A stretch of DNA of 24,430 nucleotides, from assembly GCA_934438135.1 (NCBI GenBank), contig CAKSBP010000045.1, positions 1-24,430 of the forward strand, in the 5' to 3' direction. How positions within the stretch are numbered: the stretch's first letter is position 1; the number at the start of each line of letters is the position of its first letter. The notes beneath the pieces are model-generated. The model was not told the origin of the DNA, ran no database searches, and saw nothing but the letters and a program-made list of their open reading frames with translations. This DNA comes from an uncultured Clostridium sp. GTDB lineage: Bacteria; Bacillota; Clostridia; Lachnospirales; Lachnospiraceae. Shown here one piece after another: positions 1 through 7,341 of the stretch. A program made the translations under genes and the position numbers.

Positions 1-87
1 TCTGAATGTATTATAAATCACAAATAAAAAAGAAAGGAAATGTGATATTTAGCTTATATAAATATCATACAAGGAATTCTATGTATA
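1..87 (+). promoter_or_regulatory. AT-rich CRISPR leader candidate
   Basis: This very AT-rich stretch lies directly before the first CRISPR repeat. The repeat orientation (its 3' end resembles a type I crRNA 5' handle, ATGGAAAC) puts the leader on this side. It contains a perfect 9-bp inverted repeat, TGATATTTA at 43-51 and TAAATATCA at 59-67, with a 7-base spacer. No coding frame of note is visible. The window starts here, so the leader or an upstream cas locus could continue to the left. Leader function is inferred from position only. Confidence 0.4.
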
Positions 88-183
88 GTTTAATAAGAAC
101 ATGAGATGTATGGAAACTCATCTGAGTAAGAACATACCCATTCCCAGATTTTTGTTTAATAAGAACATGAGATGTATGGAAAC
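88..183 (+). CRISPR. Minimal CRISPR array: two 30-bp repeats, one 36-bp spacer
   Basis: Two identical 30-bp direct repeats lie at 88-117 and 154-183, separated by a 36-bp unique spacer at 118-153. Each repeat begins GTTTAATAAG, contains the core AACATGAGATGTAT and ends GGAAAC. The GTTT...GAAAC ends and the core resemble clostridial type I-B (or III) repeats as I remember them. Repeat length, spacer length and perfect identity fit CRISPR. No further clear copy follows. A stretch from 214 shares only its first bases and scattered positions. No cas gene is in the window, so the array is orphan here or linked to a locus outside. An ordinary long direct repeat is the alternative. Confidence 0.72.
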
Positions 184-358
184 AAAGTTAGTAGCATATT
201 TTTTGTTACGAAAGTTTGGTGGTAGATATAACTGTGGATACAAAAAGTTGAATACCGTCTAATCCTGAATCCGAAAAAATGAATTATGTAAAATCTTTAA
301 AGAATAGAGTGTATACAATATACTGTAGAGTAAAATTATTTTCTGATAAACAATATAT

Positions 359-387
359 TTACCATACGTGTAATATTATGTTATAAT
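359..387 (+). promoter_or_regulatory. Promoter of the chemoreceptor gene
   Basis: A perfect -10 box TATAAT is at 382-387, with a weaker -35 TTACCA at 359-364 and a 17-bp spacer. Transcription would start near 394, leaving a short leader before the AAGGAG ribosome site at 425-430. The stretch 184-358 before it holds no supportable gene. Confidence 0.55.
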
Positions 388-439
388 GGTGATGTGCTAT
401 TGAAAAAAACATAGAAAAAGAAAGAAGGAGATACAGTAT

Positions 440-1918
440 ATGGAAGATGAAAAACAGTTTTTCGACAAAAATGATTATAAAGTCTGTATGAAAATTTCTA
501 AGATATTACCCTTTTTCACTCTCGTGTTTCCATTAATATTAATCATGAACATAATGGGATTATGGCATACAAGTATTACAAATTGTATTATTGTATCAAT
601 TGTTGGCTTAATTGGAACTTTTTCTCCTGCTGTAGCCATGCGGCTGAAGATACCAATTCGACAAGCTAAGTATATCAGTATTATTGGTGTAATGATTACA
701 GTATGTGCTATGGCCTCAGATGAAACCTTAGGTATCCGTATGACATATACTATAGGTGCAGCTGTAAGCTGTATGTACTTTGATGAGAAATTTACCCGTA
801 ATATTGCCTTAATCGGATATATTTTAATGATGGCTTCTGTTTTCATTAAAATGGGAGGAAATATTGAAAAATTTTTGTCAGGTGGTCTTGCTTATACGAT
901 GGAATATATTGTTATGAGCGTAATTTATATCAATGTTGCAAAGGCAACACGTAAACTGCTGGTAAAATTACATGATACGCAGCAGGTAAAACGCATTGTG
1001 AAAAACTGTGAAGAAGCATCTGGAAGCTTAGTTCAAGTCGTTGATCATCTTGCTAAGGCTGTTGATGATACAGGAAATGCAAATCAGACAATTGTTACAG
1101 CTGCTGACAAGACATTGAAGGATTGCAGCAAAAGTATGGAACGTGTACATAATACAAATGAAAGCATTGAGCAGATGATGAACATGGCAGATAGAATTAC
1201 GAAACAGTCCAAAGAGATGATTTCAATTGCAGATAACACGACAGGTGCTATGCATGAATATGTAAAACTTATGGATGATGCTGTAGAAAGTATGAAGAGC
1301 ATTAAGCAGACTTCTAATACAACCAGCGATGCCATTGACAATCTTACCAGCTGCATGAAGGAAATATCTTCTTTTGCAGATACGATATCCAATATTACAA
1401 CTCAGACCAATCTTTTAGCATTAAATGCTTCCATTGAAGCTGCAAGAGCTGGAGATAATGGACGTGGTTTTGCAGTTGTTGCTGAACAGGTAAGAGTGCT
1501 GGCAGAACAATCCAAAGATGCCAGCAATAGTATATCTACCATGATACAGAGTATCGATTCTGTTATTCATAATGCCAAAGAAGCAATCGATAATAATCAA
1601 AGTTCCGTTGTAGAGGGAATAGAAATTATTAGTAATGCGAAGAAACAGGCAGAGGATATTCAAAATCTTCAAGGCGAAACGAAAGATAAGGCGCAGCAGG
1701 TATTTGAATTCAGCAGTACAACAAAATATCACAGCCGTGATGTAGTGTCTCAGGCAGAAGCGATGGCTTTAGATGTGCAGAACACGCTGGAACAGACCAA
1801 TGAAATTTCAGAGGCAGCAAAAACACAGGCTACTGTTGCATCTACACTGGAAGAATCCTTTAATAAGGTAGATCAAATCTCAAAGAGTCTGGTTGAAATC
1901 AGCAGTCAGATAGATTGA
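440..1918 (+). CDS. Methyl-accepting chemotaxis protein with multi-pass N-terminal membrane domain
   Basis: This 492-residue receptor would signal to the CheA/CheW kinase complex at the membrane. The first 170 residues contain about six hydrophobic segments (near 20-42, 47-66, 77-93, 100-114, 120-138 and 150-168) instead of the usual two-helix arrangement with a periplasmic sensor. No HAMP domain is obvious. The C-terminal two thirds is the long coiled-coil signalling domain. Its tip, around residues 318-365, carries the conserved NLLALNASIEAARAG, then GRGFAVVA and VRVLAEQS. The ligand is unknown; sensing would have to occur in or near the membrane. The ATG at 440 follows AAGGAG by 9 bases. 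The gene appears monocistronic, and no che genes are nearby. The family call is secure. Confidence 0.95.
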   Translation: MEDEKQFFDKNDYKVCMKISKILPFFTLVFPLILIMNIMGLWHTSITNCIIVSIVGLIGTFSPAVAMRLKIPIRQAKYISIIGVMITVCAMASDETLGIRMTYTIGAAVSCMYFDEKFTRNIALIGYILMMASVFIKMGGNIEKFLSGGLAYTMEYIVMSVIYINVAKATRKLLVKLHDTQQVKRIVKNCEEASGSLVQVVDHLAKAVDDTGNANQTIVTAADKTLKDCSKSMERVHNTNESIEQMMNMADRITKQSKEMISIADNTTGAMHEYVKLMDDAVESMKSIKQTSNTTSDAIDNLTSCMKEISSFADTISNITTQTNLLALNASIEAARAGDNGRGFAVVAEQVRVLAEQSKDASNSISTMIQSIDSVIHNAKEAIDNNQSSVVEGIEIISNAKKQAEDIQNLQGETKDKAQQVFEFSSTTKYHSRDVVSQAEAMALDVQNTLEQTNEISEAAKTQATVASTLEESFNKVDQISKSLVEISSQID

Positions 1919-2031
1919 TTTCGTTTATAGGTCCCAATCCTTATAAAAGATTCATTTTTTTCTAGTATAATGTTTACCATTATGGTATAATATAGCGTAT
2001 TTTATTTATTTAATTGGAGGATATTGCCAGA

Positions 2032-2601
2032 ATGCCTGTTAGAATAGCGATACTAGGTGGACCAAGATGTGGAAAAACTACATTAATCCAGCAAGTATAT
2101 GTTGATTTAAAAGTAAAAGGAATGAATGTTGGTGCTGCGACAGAATACAGCACGGAATATTTAAGAGAAAAAGGAATGATTGAAACCATATCCGAACAGT
2201 ATGGAATTTATCTAGGTCAGAAGATGCTGGAAGATTCTTTGGAAGAGTATGATTATGCTATTACAGATTATGCGACATTTATTCCATATGTATATGCAAG
2301 ATTTATGCTTGGTGATAAAAAACGCACTGTAAAAGAAATCGAGATTCTCAAAGACTTATATGCACTTGCATTAAGAGACTTAGACAAGTATGACCATATT
2401 TTCTTTGTACCAAGAGAGTTCGGTTATAAAAAAGATGGTGTAAGATGGCAGGATGAAAGTCTTGCAAAATCCATTGATGAGGCAATTAAATTATTCTTAG
2501 ATTCCGAAAACGTACCATATACGGTAGTGTCCGGTTCTACAAAAGAACGTTCTGAACAGATTTATGAAATTATTGGTCTGGAAGAACCAAAAGCCGAATG
2601 A
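2032..2601 (+). CDS. Small P-loop ATPase/nucleotide kinase, NadR-like (AAA_28 type)
   Basis: This cytoplasmic protein of 189 residues starts with a Walker A loop, GGPRCGKTT (about residues 9-17), directly after the first beta strand. A later acidic stretch, YDYAITDYATF, could hold the Walker B-like aspartate. Layout and size resemble the NadR C-terminal kinase/AAA_28 group, but the substrate cannot be read from sequence. A TTG at 2014 could extend the frame, but it lies inside the ribosome site TTGGAGG (2014-2020). The ATG at 2032, 11 bases further on, is therefore the likely start. Two TATAAT boxes (1966-1971 and 1986-1991) lie upstream without good -35 boxes. A terminator follows, so it is probably transcribed alone. 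Confidence 0.75.
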   Translation: MPVRIAILGGPRCGKTTLIQQVYVDLKVKGMNVGAATEYSTEYLREKGMIETISEQYGIYLGQKMLEDSLEEYDYAITDYATFIPYVYARFMLGDKKRTVKEIEILKDLYALALRDLDKYDHIFFVPREFGYKKDGVRWQDESLAKSIDEAIKLFLDSENVPYTVVSGSTKERSEQIYEIIGLEEPKAE

Positions 2602-2610
2602 TGTGTAAAG

Positions 2611-2674
2611 CTTCCTGAGGGAAGTTCCCCCTTTTGTTAGACACAATAATCTAGTGAAAGGGGATTTTTTATTT
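2611..2674 (+). terminator. Terminator region after the P-loop ATPase gene
   Basis: Two hairpins are possible. CTTCC-TGAG-GGAAG is at 2611-2624. A second pairs TCCCCCTTT (about 2625-2633) with AAAGGGGA (2657-2664) with one bulged C, and is followed by a run of T. The second has the classic intrinsic terminator form. Confidence 0.7.
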
Positions 2675-2763
2675 AGCGGGAGAATCTGGAAAGAAAAGTA
2701 TGTTTCCATTTTATGGATTTCTGCATAGTATACTATGAAGCTGTTTTAAATTGGAGTTATTTC

Positions 2764-3384
2764 ATGGATAATACGGATTTTAATAATGAAGTTACAGCTG
2801 GTAGAAGAAATCCAAACAGGGATCGGGCACAGTTTGCCAGCAATGCAGAAATTGAAGAGCTTACTACGCAGAGGGACACAACCTATGTAACAATTGTATA
2901 TGACAGAAATCCTGAAGGGGGTAGAGGAAGAGGCCGTAGACAGGAAGTACGGGTACGTTTGGTTGTAACAAGACGTACTCAGATTTTTAATCGGAGAGGA
3001 AATCCAATTCGTCCATCCCAGTTAGAAGTAGGCATGGTAATTAATGCATCATTTTCTCAAGTAATGACAAGGAGCATTCCACCACAGGCAGAAGCTTTCC
3101 AGATTAATGTTGTCAGCCGGGGACCGCAGCAGATGGTTACAATTGGGCGAATTGTGGAAGTTAATGTCCGCGGGCGTTTTATCATCACTACAAGCGGAGA
3201 TGGTGTGCGATCCCTGATTCGTTTTAATATTACACCGGAAACGGTGATACGGGGCAGATTCAGACAGATTATATCTCTAAATGATTTATTTCCTGGTCTC
3301 CGGGTGCGAGTTGAGCATGCCTCTTTTATGACTGCCAGCATTCCACCACAGACAACCGCATTTTCTATTCAGGTAATTTCATAG
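2764..3384 (+). CDS. Arginine-rich hypothetical protein with internal domain duplication
   Basis: This 206-residue protein has no signal peptide or membrane segment. It consists of an Asn/Arg-rich head (residues 1-40) and two similar beta-rich units (about 41-118 and 125-206). The units end in near-identical motifs: MTRSIPPQAEAFQINVVS and MTASIPPQTTAFSIQVIS. Unit one has a very basic insert, GGRGRGRRQ. The pattern of short strands suggests OB- or SH3-like barrels and the charge suggests nucleic acid binding, but both are inference and I do not recognise the family. The frame is open from 2713. I chose the ATG at 2764 because TGGAG lies 7 bases before it. A possible -10 TATACT is at 2729-2734. 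Terminators flank it, so it is transcribed alone. Confidence 0.75.
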   Translation: MDNTDFNNEVTAGRRNPNRDRAQFASNAEIEELTTQRDTTYVTIVYDRNPEGGRGRGRRQEVRVRLVVTRRTQIFNRRGNPIRPSQLEVGMVINASFSQVMTRSIPPQAEAFQINVVSRGPQQMVTIGRIVEVNVRGRFIITTSGDGVRSLIRFNITPETVIRGRFRQIISLNDLFPGLRVRVEHASFMTASIPPQTTAFSIQVIS

Positions 3385-3390
3385 AAATGT

Positions 3391-3424
3391 AAAAGCCTGG
3401 CAGATTTATTTGCTGGGCTTTTAT
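3391..3424 (+). terminator. Terminator after the Arg-rich protein gene
   Basis: AAAAGCC at 3391-3397 pairs with GGCTTTT ending near 3422, with an inner CAG/CTG pairing and an AT-rich loop. The T-rich end fits an intrinsic terminator. Confidence 0.7.
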
Positions 3425-3520
3425 AAAAAATGAGGGAATAAATGAATTTGTTTATACTCAGTTTATGAACTTATGGTATTATAATAGGGTAAATATTATT
3501 TGAGGAGGAGATACATAGAA

Positions 3521-4534
3521 ATGAAACAGGACATGTTGATAGTACTGTTAATAGCAGCAGTACTGATTGCTCTGCTTATAATTGGTGTTGTAATTATAAG
3601 AAAAAAGAAACAGAAAGCTTCCTTTATAGGAGAAATAACGAATAACACCATTAAGGTTGTAATGCGGGCTGTAAATGGAGACAGAGATCGAACAAAAGTT
3701 ATGTTAGCTGAACGTCCGAAGAAACCTTACAATTATAAGACATGGACACCGCCAGAAGGATATAGTAATGATTTAGTTTCTTTGTCAAAATCCAAAGGAT
3801 ATCTACTGACAAAAGAAGATGGAGACCATGAAAAAGTGATTTACCATCTGCATGGAGGAGCTTATATTATTTTTTACCAGGCGTATTATAACAAGGTGGC
3901 AGTAAAGTATTCAAAGGCTTATGATGATGCGGATGTATTTTCACTGGATTACCGGACTGCGCCGGATGCTTATCATCCTGCAGCACTGGAAGATGCACTG
4001 GAAGGTTATGAGTGGCTTCTAAAACATGGATATCATCCGAAAAATATTATTGTAACAGGAGACTCTGCAGGTGGCGGGCTAAGTCTTGCATTGAGTTTAT
4101 ATTTAAGAGATCATGAAAAAGCAATGCCAAGAAAATTGATTTTATCATCTCCATGGACGGATTTAACACAAGAGGGTGAGTCCTATAAAAAAAATATGAA
4201 GACAGATGTATTTTTTGGGTCTAAGAGTGCGAGAAAATCACCTCGTTATCCAGTACCAATTCTGTATGCCGGTGATAGTGATTTGAAAGAACCTTATCTT
4301 TCACCTATTTTTGCAGATTATAAAGGAATGCCTCCAATGTTGATTCAATCAGCAACAGATGAAATGCTTCTAAGTGACAGTACGACAGTTGTGGAAAAGG
4401 TACAGGCATCAGGAGGTAAGGTTGAATTTTTTGAATACAAAGGTATGTTTCACACCTTTTATGTTACGATGCCATCTTTGCCAGAGAGCAAACAAGCATG
4501 GAAACGGGTGTATGAATTTATACATAAAGATTAA
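3521..4534 (+). CDS. Membrane-anchored alpha/beta hydrolase, HSL-type esterase/deacetylase
   Basis: This 337-residue protein has one N-terminal hydrophobic segment (about residues 4-27) followed by basic residues. It is then an alpha/beta hydrolase of the hormone-sensitive-lipase group. The oxyanion-hole motif HGGAY begins at His111. The nucleophile lies in GDSAGG at Ser182. Asp280 (in SATDEML) and His311 (in GMFHTF) complete the triad with normal spacing. It should hydrolyse short acyl esters at the membrane; the substrate is unknown. A TTG at 3500 extends the frame, but it overlaps the ribosome site GAGGAGGAG (3502-3510), so the ATG at 3521 is preferred. A TATAAT box is at 3480-3485 with no clear -35. 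The gene stands alone, though the synthase/acyltransferase unit 0.4 kb downstream makes a role in envelope sugar ester turnover conceivable. Confidence 0.88.
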   Translation: MKQDMLIVLLIAAVLIALLIIGVVIIRKKKQKASFIGEITNNTIKVVMRAVNGDRDRTKVMLAERPKKPYNYKTWTPPEGYSNDLVSLSKSKGYLLTKEDGDHEKVIYHLHGGAYIIFYQAYYNKVAVKYSKAYDDADVFSLDYRTAPDAYHPAALEDALEGYEWLLKHGYHPKNIIVTGDSAGGGLSLALSLYLRDHEKAMPRKLILSSPWTDLTQEGESYKKNMKTDVFFGSKSARKSPRYPVPILYAGDSDLKEPYLSPIFADYKGMPPMLIQSATDEMLLSDSTTVVEKVQASGGKVEFFEYKGMFHTFYVTMPSLPESKQAWKRVYEFIHKD

Positions 4535-4679
4535 AGCATAGAATTTGGATGAGTAATTAGGAAAAAAAGCAAATAAATAGAATAAGAAATGGCAGCAGAA
4601 GTTTGATAAAAAGATTACGGGGAATACTTTTAAATAAAAAGCTATGGTATTTAAATGAAAGATTCCTGGGGGTGTAAGT

Positions 4680-4829
4680 TTGGAGAAAGCAAAACACATA
4701 GGGGCAAAAATCTTTTTTAAGATTTTTGTTGGATTTTATCAATTGCTGAGTGTCAGTGCATTTATCGTATTTCTCTTATTCTATGGAGCTGTTTATATAG
4801 TTGATACGGCTTTCTTTGGAAAGAGTTGA
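4680..4829 (+). CDS. Small membrane protein, 49 residues (hypothetical)
   Basis: A short frame with a TTG start encodes 49 residues: a basic head (MEKAKHIGAKIFFK) followed by one long hydrophobic helix (about residues 15-42) and a short tail. A GGGGGTG ribosome site (4668-4674) lies 5 bases before the TTG. A perfect terminator hairpin follows 8 bases after the stop, which supports a real transcript end. No family is recognised. It could be a regulatory or stress membrane peptide. The 145 bases between it and the esterase gene hold nothing I can name. Position alone does not link it to the synthase gene, which has its own promoter. Confidence 0.5.
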   Translation: MEKAKHIGAKIFFKIFVGFYQLLSVSAFIVFLLFYGAVYIVDTAFFGKS

Positions 4830-4836
4830 TTTTGTA

Positions 4837-4883
4837 GAAAACAGACAGTCTGTTGGAGAATTTTATCAGGCTGTCTGTTTTTA
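4837..4883 (+). terminator. Strong intrinsic terminator
   Basis: AAAACAGACAG (4838-4848) pairs perfectly with CTGTCTGTTTT (4871-4881), an 11-bp stem with a 22-base loop and a trailing T run. It separates the small membrane protein from the polysaccharide unit. Confidence 0.88.
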
Positions 4884-4925
4884 TGCAAAAGAGAAATGGT
4901 AATTTAAACCATGTGGCGGTAAATA

Positions 4926-4955
4926 TAGACAAGTATCCCTTTCAGCGTATATACT
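4926..4955 (+). promoter_or_regulatory. Promoter of the exopolysaccharide unit
   Basis: TAGACA (4926-4931) and TATACT (4950-4955) are separated by 18 bp. Transcription would start near 4962, just before the ATG at 4965. This leaves no room for a leader riboswitch and argues that translation begins at the GTG at 4995. Confidence 0.65.
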
Positions 4956-4994
4956 ATACATAAAATGCTAATTGACCTATGGAGGGGGAAAAAT

Positions 4995-7313
4995 GTGAAA
5001 TGGAGTAAATCAAAAATTCTGGTGGCAGCCACGATTCTCTCAACAAGTATTTATTTAGTCTGGAGAATATGCTGTACTATGCCATTTGAATATGGTTTTA
5101 CAGCAGCTGTTTTTGGTATTCTTCTGTTAGGAGCGGAAGTACTTGGTATGATAAGCCAAATGATACATTTTCAAAGTATGACAGAATTGGAATATCCAGA
5201 AAAACCAGATGTAACGGGAATGGAATATCCATCGGTGGATGTATTTATTGCAACTTATAATGAACCGGTGGAAGTCCTATATAAAACAGTAAATGGATGC
5301 TGCAACATGGAGTATCCGGAATTAGAAAAAGTAAAAATTTATCTGTGTGATGATGGCGGACGTCAGGAAGTAAAAGAGCTGGCGGAACATTTTCATATAG
5401 AATATCTTGCAAGAAAAGAACATACAGGTGCAAAGGCCGGAAATTTAAATCACGCACTGCGTCATTCTCAAGGCGATTTGGTTGTGACATTCGATGCGGA
5501 TATGATTCCAATGAAAGATTTTCTAATATCCTGCATTCCCTATTTTATGCTGGATTTAAAACAGACAGAAGAACTAAAACAGCAGAAAGGAAAGGCAGCA
5601 GGAAAAAGCAGAAATGGAAAAATTGGTTTTGTGCAGACTCCGCAAAGCTTTTATAATCTAGATTTATTTCAGTTTTATCTGTATTCGGAAAACACAATTC
5701 CGAACGAACAGGATTATTTCTATCGGGATATCCAGCTGGCGAAAAACCGTAGTAATTCCATTATTTATGGTGGTTCTAATACGGTATTGTCTAGAGAAGC
5801 ACTGGAGGAAATTGGTGGATTTGTTACCAATGTAATTACTGAGGATTTTGCAACGGGGATGCTGATTCAATCCAAAGGCTATCAGTGTATTGCTATTGAT
5901 GAAGTACATGCATCTGGTTTATCACCGGAGGATTTAAAGAACCTGGTAAAACAGCGAAAACGCTGGGCAAGAGGATGTATTCAGACGGGAAGAAAGCTGA
6001 ATGTTTTATTTTGCAAAGGACTGTCTATCCGTCAGAAAATTTCCTATATGGCATCGATTTCTTACTGGTATGATAGTGTAAAACGTCTGATTTATATGAT
6101 GGCACCGATTCTTTTTTCCGTGTTTGGTATTACCGTTTTTGTAGCAGGCCCACTGGAACTGCTGGTATTCTGGCTGCCGATGTATTGGATTAACAGTGTT
6201 ACGATTCGGAAACTTTCTGGAAATATTCGAACTCTGCAATGGACGAATATTTATGAAACGATCATGTGTCCACTGTTATGTCTGGATGTTTTAAAAGAGA
6301 TGGCAGGAATCAGCCAAAAGAAATTTTCTGTAACACGGAAAGGAAATGTAGAAGAAGATACTGCATATCATGTCCGGATGGCAATGCCGCATATAATGCT
6401 GGCAACATTAACTGGAACGGGAATTTTACGTACTTTATACATGATTTTTTCGACTGGAAATGTAGGCTTATCCTTCCTGTTGTTCTGGCTGATATCCAAT
6501 CTGTATCATTTGATAATGGCACTGTTCTTCATGCTGGGAAGAAAATCGTTCCGAAAGGCAGAGCGTTTTCAAATTTCCTGCGACTGCGAGCTTTCTTGGG
6601 AAGAACATTGCATTAAAGCAGAAACATTTGATATTTCAGAAGGAGGATTTTCCGTTGTACTGGACGAACCAAGGTATATGAATCCAGAGATGGAAGTTAA
6701 CGTAATTCTTCGGGATTTGGGTTATGAAGCAAAAGCTCATGGAAAAATTGTTCAGGTAATGCAGACTGGGCAGAAGTGGCGTTATGCATTTAACTTTACA
6801 AAAATCGAAGAAGCAGAGTATCGGCAGCTTCTGTTCCTGCTTCATGACCGAGTGCCGCCGCACCCACGTTTTATTCAGACGAATATTGGATTTTATGATA
6901 ATATCCGAAAAAATGTGGAAAAGCGAATGAGTGGAAAGATACATGAATACAGCCGCAGGCTCCCAAGAATTCTTATGCAGGAAATGGTTTCTGATGCAGG
7001 TGGTGAGCGTGTCATGTTATTGAGTTTTGATTACTGGTATGTTTCTTTGAAAACAGAACGTTTCTTAGGGGCAGGAAAGGACAGAGAAATTTTTTTAAAT
7101 AACCAGATAGCAATTTCTCTCTCCTATGAACGGAAGCTGGATTATTTCTCTGTTTCAGCATCGGAAGAAGTTGGGCTTTATAAAATAAAAAACCGTCAGG
7201 AATTGATTGATAATCCAGCTGTGCTACAAGAACTTAAAAAGCTGGATATTACAAACCAGAAAGAGTCGGAAGAAGTCGTAGAACTGCCTTTTGACGAACT
7301 GGCATTACTATAA
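4995..7313 (+). CDS. BcsA-like processive glycosyltransferase (GT2) with PilZ domain
   Basis: This 772-residue inner-membrane synthase would polymerise a beta-linked polysaccharide from a nucleotide sugar and extrude it. Two N-terminal membrane segments precede the GT2 domain. All processive-synthase motifs are present: DDGG (Asp119/120), FDADM (Asp167/169), TED (Asp284) and QRKRW (Gln320, Arg323, Trp324). Further membrane helices span about 360-500. A PilZ domain follows, with RxxxR (Arg520, Arg524) and DISEGG (from Asp546), the known c-di-GMP-binding signature, so synthesis is probably activated by c-di-GMP. About 150 residues after PilZ are unassigned. The GTG at 4995 follows GGAGGGGG; an ATG at 4965 is possible but would be almost leaderless. 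The next gene follows at once. No BcsB partner is seen, so cellulose is a guess and another glycan is possible. Confidence 0.92.
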   Translation: MKWSKSKILVAATILSTSIYLVWRICCTMPFEYGFTAAVFGILLLGAEVLGMISQMIHFQSMTELEYPEKPDVTGMEYPSVDVFIATYNEPVEVLYKTVNGCCNMEYPELEKVKIYLCDDGGRQEVKELAEHFHIEYLARKEHTGAKAGNLNHALRHSQGDLVVTFDADMIPMKDFLISCIPYFMLDLKQTEELKQQKGKAAGKSRNGKIGFVQTPQSFYNLDLFQFYLYSENTIPNEQDYFYRDIQLAKNRSNSIIYGGSNTVLSREALEEIGGFVTNVITEDFATGMLIQSKGYQCIAIDEVHASGLSPEDLKNLVKQRKRWARGCIQTGRKLNVLFCKGLSIRQKISYMASISYWYDSVKRLIYMMAPILFSVFGITVFVAGPLELLVFWLPMYWINSVTIRKLSGNIRTLQWTNIYETIMCPLLCLDVLKEMAGISQKKFSVTRKGNVEEDTAYHVRMAMPHIMLATLTGTGILRTLYMIFSTGNVGLSFLLFWLISNLYHLIMALFFMLGRKSFRKAERFQISCDCELSWEEHCIKAETFDISEGGFSVVLDEPRYMNPEMEVNVILRDLGYEAKAHGKIVQVMQTGQKWRYAFNFTKIEEAEYRQLLFLLHDRVPPHPRFIQTNIGFYDNIRKNVEKRMSGKIHEYSRRLPRILMQEMVSDAGGERVMLLSFDYWYVSLKTERFLGAGKDREIFLNNQIAISLSYERKLDYFSVSASEEVGLYKIKNRQELIDNPAVLQELKKLDITNQKESEEVVELPFDELALL

Positions 7314-7341
7314 GAAAAAATGGAAAGTGCAGGAACGAACT

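Noticed and set aside
214..243. Possible third, degenerate CRISPR repeat starting GTTTGGTGG
   Set aside because: Only about 12 of 30 positions match and the implied spacer would be 30 rather than 36 bases; no better than weak chance similarity.
279..386. A 35-codon frame (MNYVKSLKNRVYTIYCRVKL...) between the CRISPR repeats and the chemoreceptor
   Set aside because: There is no ribosome site before the ATG, it overlaps the chemoreceptor promoter, and the product resembles nothing known.
4884..4994. A c-di-GMP or other riboswitch before the synthase gene
   Set aside because: The promoter ends at 4955 and translation starts at 4995, leaving about 30 transcribed bases, too few for an aptamer.
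6266..6616. A 116-codon frame inside the synthase gene
   Set aside because: It is a shadow frame within a gene with intact motifs on the same strand; no ribosome site and a low-complexity Cys/Arg-rich product.
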